A DNA stretch of 64,000 nt, taken from assembly GCA_963708625.1 (NCBI GenBank), contig CAVPSV010000002.1, positions 744,001 through 808,000 on the forward strand, written 5' to 3'. The stretch is from DASXIF01 sp036498145. Its GTDB lineage: Bacteria; Actinomycetota; Actinomycetes; Mycobacteriales; Jatrophihabitantaceae. Numbering within the stretch: position 1 is the first letter of the stretch; the number at the start of each line of letters is the position of its first letter. A program made the translations under genes and the position numbers. Below, one piece after another: positions 27,889 to 36,518 of the stretch. The notes under the pieces were generated by a model. That model saw nothing but the letters and a program-made list of their open reading frames with translations. It ran no database searches and was not told the origin of the DNA.

Positions 27889-28974
27889 ATGGCTACCGAG
27901 GTTCGCGCAGTCGTGAGCATGGCCAAGAACGAGCCGGTCACGACGACGACGGTGTTGGTCCCCGACCCCGGGCCGGGCGAGGCGCTGGTGCGGGTGCAGG
28001 CGTGCGGCGTGTGCCATACCGACCTGCATTACCGCGAGGGCGCGATCACCGACGAGTTCCCCTTCCTGCTCGGGCACGAGGCCGCCGGCATCGTCGAACA
28101 GGTCGGCGACGGCGTCACCGAGGTGGCCCCGGGCGACTTCGTGATCCTGAACTGGCGCGCGGTCTGCGGGCACTGTCGAGCCTGCCGTCGCGGTGAACCG
28201 TGGTTCTGCTTCGACACGTTCAACGCCGCCCAGCAGATGACGCTCGCCGACGGCACCCCGCTGCGCCCGGCGCTGGGGATCGGTGCTTTCGCCGAGCGGA
28301 CGCTGGTGCACGCGGGACAGTGCACCAAGGTGAATCCCGCTGCCGCGCCGGCAGTCGCCGGGTTGCTCGGCTGCGGCGTGATGGCCGGCCTCGGTGCCGC
28401 GCTGAACACCGCGCCGGTGCGCCGCGGGCAGAGCGTCGCGGTGATCGGTTGTGGCGGCGTCGGCTGCGCCGCCATCGCCGGAGCGGTGCTGGCCGGGGCC
28501 GAGCGCGTCATCGGCGTCGACGTGGACGCCCGAAAGTTGGACCTGGCGCGCCGGCTCGGCGCCACGCACACAGTGGACGCCACGGCCCACGACCCGATCG
28601 AGGCCGTCCGTGACCTGACCGGGGGTTTCGGCGCGGACGTCGTCATCGACGCCGTCGGACGCCCGGAGACCTATCGGCAGGCGTTCTACGCGCGTGACCT
28701 GGCCGGCACCGTCGTACTTGTCGGGGTGCCGACGCCGCAGATGCGATTGGAGCTGCCGCTGCTCGACTTCTTCGCCCGCGGCGGCGCGCTGAAGTCGTCC
28801 TGGTACGGCGACTGCCTGCCCTCGCGCGATTTCGGCATGCTTATCGACCTGTACCTGCAGGGTCGGTTGCCGCTGGCGGAGTTCGTCACCGAGACCATCA
28901 CGCTGGATCAGGTCGAGGATGCCTTCGCCGCGATGACGCGCGGCGACGTGCTGCGCTCCGTCGTCGTCTTCTGA
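27889..28974 (+). CDS. mscR: S-(hydroxymethyl)mycothiol dehydrogenase (zinc alcohol dehydrogenase)
   Basis: This 361-aa zinc MDR enzyme oxidises the formaldehyde-mycothiol adduct. It closely resembles M. tuberculosis AdhE2 (Rv2259 type) by recall. Catalytic zinc ligands lie in CGVCHTDL (Cys39) and GHEAAG; the structural zinc loop has CGHCRACRRGEPWFC; the NAD site is VIGCGGVGCAA. Distinctive segments are FDTFNAAQQMTLADG, DAVGRPETYRQAFYARDLAGTVVLVGVPTP and SSWYGDCLPSRDF. Its last codons and stop (VVVF, TGA) form the first unit of a 15-bp tandem repeat. It indicates a mycothiol-producing host. Confidence 0.9.
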   Translation: MATEVRAVVSMAKNEPVTTTTVLVPDPGPGEALVRVQACGVCHTDLHYREGAITDEFPFLLGHEAAGIVEQVGDGVTEVAPGDFVILNWRAVCGHCRACRRGEPWFCFDTFNAAQQMTLADGTPLRPALGIGAFAERTLVHAGQCTKVNPAAAPAVAGLLGCGVMAGLGAALNTAPVRRGQSVAVIGCGGVGCAAIAGAVLAGAERVIGVDVDARKLDLARRLGATHTVDATAHDPIEAVRDLTGGFGADVVIDAVGRPETYRQAFYARDLAGTVVLVGVPTPQMRLELPLLDFFARGGALKSSWYGDCLPSRDFGMLIDLYLQGRLPLAEFVTETITLDQVEDAFAAMTRGDVLRSVVVF

Positions 28975-29034
28975 GTCGTCGTCTTCTGAGTCGTCGTCTT
29001 CTGAGTCGTCGTCTTCTGAGTCGTCGTCCTCTGA
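28960..29034. repeat. 15-bp tandem repeat, five units
   Basis: The unit GTCGTCGTCTTCTGA is repeated five times; the fifth has one T-to-C change. Unit 1 is the last four codons and stop of the dehydrogenase gene. The array ends five bases before the aroE stop. Because every unit carries the TGA in the same phase, copy-number change would not alter the dehydrogenase. The opposite strand is open through the array but is not a gene. Confidence 0.95.
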
Positions 29035-29038
29035 GTCG

Positions 29039-29860
29039 TCAGAATCCGGCGTCCGGCACCGCTGCCCGCAACGCCAACCGCATCGCGCTGGTCGGGGCAG
29101 GCCGACCAGTCATCAGCTCGACCTGCGCGGCCGCCTGGTGCAGCAACATCGCCGCGCCGCTGACCACCGTGGCACCGGCTGCCTGCGCGCCGGCCGCCAG
29201 CGCGCTGGGCCACGGGTCGTAGACGACATCGAGCAGCGCCTGCCGCGGCTGCCAACGCCAGCCCGCCAGCGTGTCGGCGGCGCCCGCCGGCACCGTCGAG
29301 ATCACCAGGTCGGCATCCAGTGCAGCGGTGTCGCGTCCCCACTGCCCGACCCGCAAGTCGAGTCCGGCACGCCGGGCCACCTGGCGAGCCACGTCGCTGC
29401 GGCTGCGATCGCGCACCAGCAGCGTGCACTGCGAGACCCCGAGCTCGCGGGTGGCCACCAGCGCTGCCTGGGCGGTGGCGCCGGCACCGAGCACCGTCAC
29501 CGACCCGGGACGAACCGCACGCTCAGCCAGTGCCGCCAACATCCCGTGCACGTCGGTGTTGTCAGCGCGCCAGCCGCCTGCACCGTCGGGCAGCAGCGTG
29601 TTCGCCGCACCCACCTGCGTGGCGCGCGGCGTCACTGCCGACGCCACCTGCAGGGCAACATGCTTCAGCGGCATGGTGCAGGAGAATCCGGCCCAGTCGC
29701 CGCGCTCGGCCAGCACACCGGCGAACTCGTCCGCCCCGCACTCGATCGCCTCGTACTGCCAATCCAGATCCAGCTCGGCATAGGCCGTGCGATGCAGCAG
29801 CGGCGATAGCGAGTGGGCCACCGGGCGGCCGAGCACCGCCGCACGCTGCGGGCTAGCCAC
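29039..29860 (-). CDS. aroE: shikimate dehydrogenase
   Basis: This 273-aa NADP-dependent enzyme reduces 3-dehydroshikimate. The substrate domain has LGRPVAHSLSPLLHRTAYAEL, a Lys in CTMPLKHVAL and ANTLLPDGAGGWRADNTD; the cofactor domain has VLGAGATAQAALVA and the STVPAGAAD segment. The GTG 29860 overlaps the mltG 3' end by eight bases, choosing it over the open frame to 29947. It is last in the alaS-ruvX-mltG-aroE series. Confidence 0.93.
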   Translation of the reverse strand: MASPQRAAVLGRPVAHSLSPLLHRTAYAELDLDWQYEAIECGADEFAGVLAERGDWAGFSCTMPLKHVALQVASAVTPRATQVGAANTLLPDGAGGWRADNTDVHGMLAALAERAVRPGSVTVLGAGATAQAALVATRELGVSQCTLLVRDRSRSDVARQVARRAGLDLRVGQWGRDTAALDADLVISTVPAGAADTLAGWRWQPRQALLDVVYDPWPSALAAGAQAAGATVVSGAAMLLHQAAAQVELMTGRPAPTSAMRLALRAAVPDAGF

Positions 29861-31175
29861 AACCCCAGTGATTGTCCCGGCAGCGCTGCACCGCCTGCTC
29901 GAACGCCGCGTCACTGTTGGTGAAGAAGAGATCGCCTGCCGCGTCACTGTTCACGTAGTAGAGCCAGTCTCCGGCGGCCGGGTGCACGGCCGCATTCATC
30001 GCGACGCCGCCTGGGTTGGAGATCGGCGTCGGGGGCAGGCCGTCGTGGGTGTAGGTGTTGTACGGCGAGTCGATCGTCGCGTAGATCACCTTGGTGGGAT
30101 CGAGGTTTGCGAGTTTGGCTGCGTACGCGCTGGTCGCGTCGATCTGCAGCGGCATGTGCGCGGCGATCCGATTGAGGATGACTCGCGCGACCTTCGGGTA
30201 GTCCGCGACCATCTTCGCCTCCTTCACGCCGATGGACGCGATGATCAGCGCGTTGTACGGCGTCAGGTGCGTCGCCTCGGCTTGTGCCGCGAAGTGCGAG
30301 GACCTGTCCTTGGCGATGAAGTTCGTGATCATCTGGGTGAGCGCGTCGCTCGGCGTGGTGCCCGCGTCGAAGTTGTAGGTCGCGGGGTACAGGAAGCCCT
30401 CGACCGACGTCGGCGCACCAGATGGGCCGGTATACCCGGCCGGCAGGTTGAGCGCAGCCACGTTCTTGATGGCGGCGTCGACCGCAGCCACGTTGACGTG
30501 CAGCGCTGCCGCCAGCTTCGGTTCCACGTCGAAGACGGTGGCACCCTCGAACACCGCCGCGTCGTTGGCGATGCGGGCGGACGGATCCAGCAGCGCGGCC
30601 AGAGCCGCTTGCGCCGAGAGGTGCTGATGGACCTGGTAGGTACCCGGCTGGATGTTCTGCGCTGCGGAATTGGCCTTGGCGGCGTTGGCGAACGCTCGCA
30701 CGCTGGCCACCACCTTGGCCTTGACCAGCGTCTGCCCGATCGCATCGGCGCCGTCGCCGGTACCGACCTTGATCAGCGTGACCGGGCCAGGCGCACCGGA
30801 ATAGTTCTTCGGGTGGTAGCGGTCCTGGTATTTGTTCCAGCCGACGTAGGCGACCACCGCGAGCACCACCACCACGACGATGACCATGACCAGATACGCG
30901 CGGCGGTGCATTCGCCGGCGAGCCTGGTGATGGCGATCGGCGCGGCGCGGGGTTCCGGGTGGGAGGTCCGGTGGGAGCCCCGACCCGAGCCCGGTCGCGG
31001 GCGCGTACGGATTTGGTTCGTCAGGCCTGCCGTATTCGACCGGTTCACCCACTGCGGGGTAGTCGGGATGCTCGCCGTGTTCCACCGCGTCGCTGTGCTC
31101 GGTGTACTCGTCGTCACCGAAGAGCAGCGAGTGCGGGTCCTCGCCGGTCAGCGGTTCCCGCTCCCCGTACGACAC
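29853..31175 (-). CDS. mltG: endolytic murein transglycosylase MltG
   Basis: This 440-aa type II membrane protein cleaves nascent glycan strands. The cytosolic N-terminus (about 1-90) is long and rich in Asp, Glu, Pro and Gly; one helix (YLVMVIVVVVVLAVVAYVGW) follows; the YceG domain fills the rest with EGFLYPATYNF, IIASIGVKEAKMVADYPKVARVILNRI (conserved Glu) and YNTYTHDGLPPTPISNPG. The GTG 31175 is preferred over TTG 31181 because GGAG lies nine bases upstream. It overlaps the end of ruvX's neighbourhood closely and precedes aroE. Confidence 0.92.
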   Translation of the reverse strand: MSYGEREPLTGEDPHSLLFGDDEYTEHSDAVEHGEHPDYPAVGEPVEYGRPDEPNPYAPATGLGSGLPPDLPPGTPRRADRHHQARRRMHRRAYLVMVIVVVVVLAVVAYVGWNKYQDRYHPKNYSGAPGPVTLIKVGTGDGADAIGQTLVKAKVVASVRAFANAAKANSAAQNIQPGTYQVHQHLSAQAALAALLDPSARIANDAAVFEGATVFDVEPKLAAALHVNVAAVDAAIKNVAALNLPAGYTGPSGAPTSVEGFLYPATYNFDAGTTPSDALTQMITNFIAKDRSSHFAAQAEATHLTPYNALIIASIGVKEAKMVADYPKVARVILNRIAAHMPLQIDATSAYAAKLANLDPTKVIYATIDSPYNTYTHDGLPPTPISNPGGVAMNAAVHPAAGDWLYYVNSDAAGDLFFTNSDAAFEQAVQRCRDNHWGCG

Positions 31176-31177
31176 CG

Positions 31178-31615
31178 TCAACGACTCCGTCCGTCCAGCC
31201 AGTGCTGTAGCAGCTCCACCGCCGCTGCTTGATCGATCTTCGCGCGCTGGGCACGCCCCCGGACACCAACCTGACGGAGCTTACGCTGCGCGCTCACCGT
31301 GGTCAGGCGCTCGTCCAGGTGAACGACCGGCACCGGTCGGACGGCCTCGGCCAGGCGGGCCGCGTAGTCGCGGGCCATGACCGCGGACGCTCCCTCCTGG
31401 CCACGCAGCGTCCTCGGCAGGCCGACGACGACACCCACCGCGCCGGCGGAGCGGGTCAGCTCAGCCAGCTCAGCGATGTCACTGTTGCTCTTCACATCTC
31501 GCGCCAAGGTCACCCATGGAGATGCGAGCACGCCGCCGGGATCGCTACGCGCGACGCCGACGCGCACTGTGCCGACATCCACGGCGAGCCAGACTCCGGG
31601 GCTCACCGCGTCCAC
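31178..31615 (-). CDS. ruvX: Holliday junction resolvase-like protein / pre-16S rRNA nuclease YqgF
   Basis: This 145-aa RNase H-fold protein has the first catalytic Asp in LAVDVGTVRVGVARSD, VGLPRTLRGQEG, and DERLTTVSAQRKLR with the conserved Glu and Thr. The C-terminal IDQAAAVELLQHWLD ends with the final catalytic Asp. In bacteria it matures the 16S rRNA 5' end and may act on DNA junctions. The GTG shares a base with the alaS stop (TAGTG). Confidence 0.94.
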   Translation of the reverse strand: MDAVSPGVWLAVDVGTVRVGVARSDPGGVLASPWVTLARDVKSNSDIAELAELTRSAGAVGVVVGLPRTLRGQEGASAVMARDYAARLAEAVRPVPVVHLDERLTTVSAQRKLRQVGVRGRAQRAKIDQAAAVELLQHWLDGRSR

Positions 31616-34341
31616 TAGGCCTGTGCCGCAAGTGTCACCACTGCGGCCCGTGCCGCGTCGAACGCGTCTGGGAGCTTGCCCGCGTCACCGCCCGCACCTT
31701 GGGCCAGGTCCGCCTTGCCGCCCCCGCGCGCCCCCAACGCCGGCGCGAATGCCCGCACGATCTCCGCCGCGGACAGTCCCCTGGCCTGCCCGGCGTCGTT
31801 GACGGACACCACGAACGCCGCGCCGCCGCCATCGGCCGGCGAAGCGAGCACGACTACGGCCGGCGCGTCCGCGGGCAGCCGGCCGCGCACATCCAGCGCA
31901 AGGGCCCGCAGGTCGTTTCCGCCGACCCCCGCGGGCGCGGCCACGACGAACTGCACCCCGCCGAGATTCTCGGCGGTCCTCGCCAGCGACCCCCCGCTGG
32001 CGAGCACGGCGCCCGAGCGCAGCTTGTCCAGCTGGCGCTCGGCGCCCCGCAAGCGCTCCAGCACGCCGTTGATCCGCTCCGGCAACTCCTCGGGCGCAGC
32101 CTTGAGCTCACCGGACAGTTGTGACACGAGCACATGCTCGCGTGCCAGGAACCGGAAGGCATCGAGTCCGACCAGCGCCTCTACCCGGCGCACACCGGCG
32201 CCGATCGAGGATTCACCCAGCAGCTTCACCATTCCGATCACCGAGCTGCGGGGCACGTGCGTGCCGCCGCACAGCTCACGTGAGTAGTCGCCGATCTCGA
32301 CCACGCGTACCCGGTCGCCGTACTTCTCGCCGAACATGGCGATCGCGCCGAGCCGGTGCGCCTCGGCCTGATCGGTGACGAACCAGCGCACCTCCAGATC
32401 CCGCAGCAACACGTCGTTGATCTCGTCTTCGACGTCGGCGAGCACGGAGGCCGGGACGGCACCAGGCGTCTTGAAGTCGAAGCGCAACCGGCCCGGCGCA
32501 TTCAGCGATCCCGCCTGGGACGCGGTCTGTCCCAATGCCCGGCGCAGCCCGGCATGCAACAGGTGCGTGCCACTGTGGCTGCGTGAGATCGACGCGCGCC
32601 GAGTGACATCCACTTCCGCCAATGCGACGTCGCCGGGGCGCACCTCGCCGGACAGCACGCTGACCCGGTGCGCGATCAGCCCCGGGATCGGCGACTGCAC
32701 GTCGAGCACCGCCAGCACCGCCTCGCGGCCCGGCGCGCTCACGGTGATGCGGCCCTGGTCGGGCAACTGCCCACCGCCCTCGGCATAGAACGGCGTGGCG
32801 TCCAGCACCAGCTCGACCTCGTCGCCCTCCCCCGCCGCGGGCAGCAGTCCCGATTCGCCGATCAGGGCCTGTACCACGGCCTCGCGCGCGACCTCGAAGT
32901 ATCCGGTGAACTCGACTTCGTGACCGGGATGGGTGGCCAGCGCAGAGTTGTACACCGATAGGTCGATGTGCGCGGTCTTCTTACCCTGCGCGTCTGCCTT
33001 GGCGCGGGCCCGTTGCTCGGCCATCAACGAGCGAAAGCCCACCTCGTCGACGCTGATGCCCTGCTCGGCCGCCATCTCCAGGGTGAGTTCGATCGGGAAG
33101 CCGTAGGTGTCGTGCAACTGGAAGGCCTTGTCACCGGCGAGCTGGGTCGACCCGAGCCGCTTGGTGTCGGCGACCGCGACGTCCAGGATGGTCGTGCCCG
33201 CGCGCAGCGTGGACAGGAACGACTCCTCCTCGGCGTAGGCGTAGGTGGAGATGCGGGCGAAATCCTCGGCCAGCTCCGGATAGGACGGCGCCATGCAGTC
33301 TCGGGCTACCGGCAACAGGTACGGCAGCGCGGGCTCTGCGAAGCCCAACAGGCGCATCGCTCGCACCGCGCGGCGCAGGATGCGGCGCAGCACGTACCCG
33401 CGCCCCTCGTTGCTCGGCGTCACTCCGTCGCCGATCAGCATGAGCCCGGTGCGCACGTGGTCGGCGATCACACGCAACCGCACGTCGTCGGGGTGCGACT
33501 CGGCGGCCGCGTGCCCCGAATGCGCACCGTAGACGCGCCCGGTGAGTTCCGCGGCCCGGGCGAGGATGGGACGGGTCTGATCGATCTCATAGAGGTTGTC
33601 GACGCCCTGCATGAGCGTCGCCATCCGCTCCATACCCATACCGGTATCGATGTTCTTCTTCGGCAGGTCGCCGAGGATCGGAAAGTCCTCCTTCGGGTTC
33701 GGCCCGTCGGTGGCGCCGCGCTGGTTCTGCATGAAAACGAGGTTCCAGAACTCCATGTAGCGGTCCTCGTCGACGTCCGGCCCGCCCTCGCGGCCGTAGT
33801 CGGGGCCGCGGTCGTAATACAGCTCGCTGCACGGACCGCACGGCCCCGGGATGCCCATGGACCAGAAGTTGTCGGACTTGCCGCGGTGCACGATGCGCTC
33901 CAGCGGCAGCCCGATGGACCGGTGCCAGATGTCGACGGCCTCGTCGTCGTCGAGGTACACGGTGGCCCAGATCCGGTCGCCGTCCAGGCCGAACCCGCCT
34001 TCGTCCACCGGCTTGGTGGACAGGTCCCAGGCCAGCCGGATCGCGACGTCCTTGAAATAGTCGCCGAAGCTGAAGTTGCCGTTCATCTGGAAGAACGTGC
34101 CGTGCCGAGTGGTCTTGCCGACCTCCTCGATGTCCTGGGTGCGGACGCATTTCTGGATGCTCGTCGCGCGCGGCCACGGCGGCGCTTGCTGACCGACGAA
34201 GTACGGCACGAACTGCACCATGCCGGCGTTGACGAACAGCAGGTTCGGATCGTCGAACGGCAGCGGCGCGCTGGGCACCACGACGTGCCCGTTCGCCTCG
34301 AAATGGCCGAGGAACCGGGCCCGGATCTCGGCGGTCTTCAC
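31615..34341 (-). CDS. alaS: alanyl-tRNA synthetase
   Basis: This 908-aa class II synthetase charges tRNA-Ala. The catalytic domain opens with HFEANGHVVVPSAPLPFDDPNLLFVNAGM; the editing domain has the zinc site SHSGTHLLHAGLR and the C-x-x-x-H of ELCGGTHVPRSS; the C-Ala domain lies near the end (about 780-905). Length is usual. The GTG start is seven bases after the DUF6167 stop. DUF948-DUF6167-alaS-ruvX-mltG-aroE is the conserved actinobacterial order. Confidence 0.97.
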   Translation of the reverse strand: MKTAEIRARFLGHFEANGHVVVPSAPLPFDDPNLLFVNAGMVQFVPYFVGQQAPPWPRATSIQKCVRTQDIEEVGKTTRHGTFFQMNGNFSFGDYFKDVAIRLAWDLSTKPVDEGGFGLDGDRIWATVYLDDDEAVDIWHRSIGLPLERIVHRGKSDNFWSMGIPGPCGPCSELYYDRGPDYGREGGPDVDEDRYMEFWNLVFMQNQRGATDGPNPKEDFPILGDLPKKNIDTGMGMERMATLMQGVDNLYEIDQTRPILARAAELTGRVYGAHSGHAAAESHPDDVRLRVIADHVRTGLMLIGDGVTPSNEGRGYVLRRILRRAVRAMRLLGFAEPALPYLLPVARDCMAPSYPELAEDFARISTYAYAEEESFLSTLRAGTTILDVAVADTKRLGSTQLAGDKAFQLHDTYGFPIELTLEMAAEQGISVDEVGFRSLMAEQRARAKADAQGKKTAHIDLSVYNSALATHPGHEVEFTGYFEVAREAVVQALIGESGLLPAAGEGDEVELVLDATPFYAEGGGQLPDQGRITVSAPGREAVLAVLDVQSPIPGLIAHRVSVLSGEVRPGDVALAEVDVTRRASISRSHSGTHLLHAGLRRALGQTASQAGSLNAPGRLRFDFKTPGAVPASVLADVEDEINDVLLRDLEVRWFVTDQAEAHRLGAIAMFGEKYGDRVRVVEIGDYSRELCGGTHVPRSSVIGMVKLLGESSIGAGVRRVEALVGLDAFRFLAREHVLVSQLSGELKAAPEELPERINGVLERLRGAERQLDKLRSGAVLASGGSLARTAENLGGVQFVVAAPAGVGGNDLRALALDVRGRLPADAPAVVVLASPADGGGAAFVVSVNDAGQARGLSAAEIVRAFAPALGARGGGKADLAQGAGGDAGKLPDAFDAARAAVVTLAAQA

Positions 34342-34348
34342 TGCCGCG

Positions 34349-34621
34349 TCATTGGGCCCGGCCCCGCCCTTGCTGCAGCTGGTTCACCCGCCCGGTCTCT
34401 CCGTCCAGCCCGGTCGAGGTGCGCAACTGTTGTTCACGGTCGCTCATTGCGGCGCGCACGTCGGCGGCGAAGTCGCGTAGTGCCTCGGCCAGCTCACCCA
34501 AGCTCGCCGCCAGACCCTGCGCCATGCCGCTCGGGGTGAGTTTCGCGGCCGCCTTGGACAGCTTGCGCACCACCAGCGCACCGATGGTGACGCCCATAGC
34601 CAGCCAGAACAGGCGGCGCAT
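34349..34621 (-). CDS. DUF6167 family membrane-anchored protein
   Basis: This 90-aa protein has one N-terminal hydrophobic segment (LFWLAMGVTIGALVVRKLS) and an amphipathic helix (GELAEALRDFAADVRAAMSDREQQLR). It matches the DUF6167 proteins found between the DUF948 gene and alaS in Streptomyces and relatives. Function unknown; a cell-envelope scaffold role is only a guess. The ATG shares a base with the upstream stop (TGATG). Confidence 0.82.
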   Translation of the reverse strand: MRRLFWLAMGVTIGALVVRKLSKAAAKLTPSGMAQGLAASLGELAEALRDFAADVRAAMSDREQQLRTSTGLDGETGRVNQLQQGRGRAQ

Positions 34622-35040
34622 CAGTCCGAACCCCGGCGAACCGAGGACCGGTCGGAGCGCCGCTTGCGGCGCGCGGTGCGGACCGCGTCGGCGTCGCGCC
34701 GGTCGTTGACGGCCTTGCGGACGCCGTAGGTGAACGCCGCGGCCTTGATCATGGGGCCGCCCAGGGTGCTGGACACGATCGCCGTCATCGCGGCGACGTT
34801 CGTGGTCATGGAATTGACGTTCTGCGCGATCTGCTCGACCTGCTCCAGTTGTGCGTTCACGGCGACGACCGTGGCGCGGACGTCAGTGAGCATCGGCGTG
34901 ATGCCGTCGTTGGTCGCGCGGATCGCCAACGTCGTCTCATCCAGGGTGCGGCCGAGCTTCAGCAGCGGCACCGCGAGGAGCAGCACCAGCAGGACGAACG
35001 CGCATGCGGCGACAAGCGCGGCAATGGCCCCTCCGGACAT
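34621..35040 (-). CDS. DUF948 family membrane protein
   Basis: This 139-aa protein starts MSGGAIAALVAACAFVLLVLLLAVPLL (one membrane helix), followed by a coiled-coil-like stretch (about 30-90) with GRTLDETTLAIRATNDGITPML, and a short hydrophobic patch GGPMIKAAAFTYGVRKAV. The tail is strongly basic (RTARRKRRSDR). DUF948 proteins are general-stress-like membrane proteins of unknown mechanism. AGGAGGT precedes the ATG 35040. It follows rarA on the same strand. Confidence 0.85.
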   Translation of the reverse strand: MSGGAIAALVAACAFVLLVLLLAVPLLKLGRTLDETTLAIRATNDGITPMLTDVRATVVAVNAQLEQVEQIAQNVNSMTTNVAAMTAIVSSTLGGPMIKAAAFTYGVRKAVNDRRDADAVRTARRKRRSDRSSVRRGSD

Positions 35041-35130
35041 CTCGGGGCACCTCCTCTCCGACCAACGAGAATTCAACGACCAGCCACGACACGTCAGCCG
35101 TATTCGGCCGCGCACTCGACCAGCCGAACC

Positions 35131-36487
35131 CTACCGGGTGGGCCGGGCCGGGCCGCCGCGCACGATTGCCCGCAACGTCGCGAGCCGATCCGAGGTGCCG
35201 CGCTCGGCACCGTGGCCGCCCGGGTGGTAGTAGTCCCGCCCGACGAGCTCGTCCGGCGGGTACTGCTGGGCCACCACGCCGTCCGCGTCGTCGTGCGGAT
35301 ACCGGTAACGGCGGCCGTGTTCGAGCCGCTCGGCGCCCGGGTTGTGACTGTCCCGCAGCGCCGGGGGCACGGTACCGGCCAACCCGTCGCGCACGTCCCG
35401 TGCCGCGGCCTCGATCGCCATGATCACCGCATTGGACTTCGGCGCGAGGGCCAGGTGGATGGTGGCTTGGGCCAGGTTGATCCGCGCCTCGGGCAACCCC
35501 ACCAGCTGCACCGCTTGCGCGGCCGCGGTGGCCGCGAGAAGCGCGCTCGGATCGGCGAGACCGACGTCCTCGCTTGCGTGCACCACCAGCCGGCGGGCGA
35601 TGAAGCGCGGATCCTCCCCTGCCTCGATCATCCGCGCCAGGTAGTGCAACGCGGCGTCCACGTCCGAGCCGCGGATCGACTTGATGAACGCGCTGGTCAC
35701 GTCGTAGTGCTGGTCGCCATCTCGGTCGTAACGCACCGCCGCCACGTCGACGGCCTGCTCGAGGGTCGCCACGTCGACCGTGGTGCGCGCCGCGGCCAGT
35801 GCCGCGCCCGCGGCGGCCTCCAACGCGGTCAGCGCCCGGCGCGCGTCGCCGGCCGCCATCCGGATCAGGTGCGCGCGGGCATCGGCGTCCAGCGTCACCG
35901 CCCCGCCCAGCCCGCGTTCGTCGACCAGTGCGCGGTCGACCAGTTCGCCGACGGCCGCGTCGTCCAACGGTTGCAGGCTCAGCAACAGGCTGCGGGACAA
36001 CAGCGGCGACACGATCGAGAAGAACGGGTTCTCCGTGGTCGCCGCGACCAGCGTGATGTGACGTGCCTCGACCGCGTTCAGCAGTGAGTCCTGCTGCGTC
36101 TTCGAGAACCGATGGATCTCGTCGATGAACAGGACGGTGGGCCGGCCGACCGCGGGCCAGCTCCCGCTTCGCCTCCTCGATCACCGCACGCACGTCCTTG
36201 ACGCCGGCGTTGAGCGCGGACAGCTGTACGAATCTGCGGCTCGCCGCATCGGAGACGATCAGCGCGAGCGTCGTCTTGCCGGTGCCGGGCGGCCCGAACA
36301 GGATCAGCGACAGTGGCGCGTCGCCCTCCACCAACCGGCGCAGTGGTGAGCCGGGCGCGAGCAGCCGATCCTGACCGACCACCTCGTCGAGGGTGCGCGG
36401 TCGCATGCGGGCCGCGAGCGGTGCCGACGCGCTGGTCTGGGCCACAGCTGTCGGGTCCGGCACGGGGTCCGGTTCGAACAGGGTCAC
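35131..36487 (-). pseudogene. rarA: replication-associated recombination AAA+ ATPase RarA, frameshifted
   Basis: RarA/MgsA acts at stalled replication forks. The first frame, from GTG 36487, carries LFEPDPVPD, RMRPRTLDEVVGQDRLL and Walker A LFGPPGTGKTT. A second frame holds Walker B TVLFIDEIHRFSKTQQD, the sensor segment AATTENPFFSIV and the C-terminal tetramerisation domain ending ATLRAIVRGGPARPTR. The break is at a GGG run (36139-36141), where removing one base restores a 451-aa protein. The 1357-base span is one over a multiple of three. A sequencing error is as likely as a real mutation. Confidence 0.85.
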
Positions 36488-36493
36488 CGGGCC

Positions 36494-36499
36494 AGCGTA
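36494..36499 (-). promoter_or_regulatory. predicted -10 of leaderless rarA promoter
   Basis: Minus-strand TACGCT, six bases before the rarA GTG. Confidence 0.4.
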
Positions 36500-36518
36500 C
36501 GAAGCCGGCCGCCGGGGG

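Noticed and set aside
28908..29429. Minus-strand frame reading QKTTT repeats through the tandem array
   Set aside because: It is the repeat array read in one frame plus a shadow of aroE; the real aroE ends at 29039.
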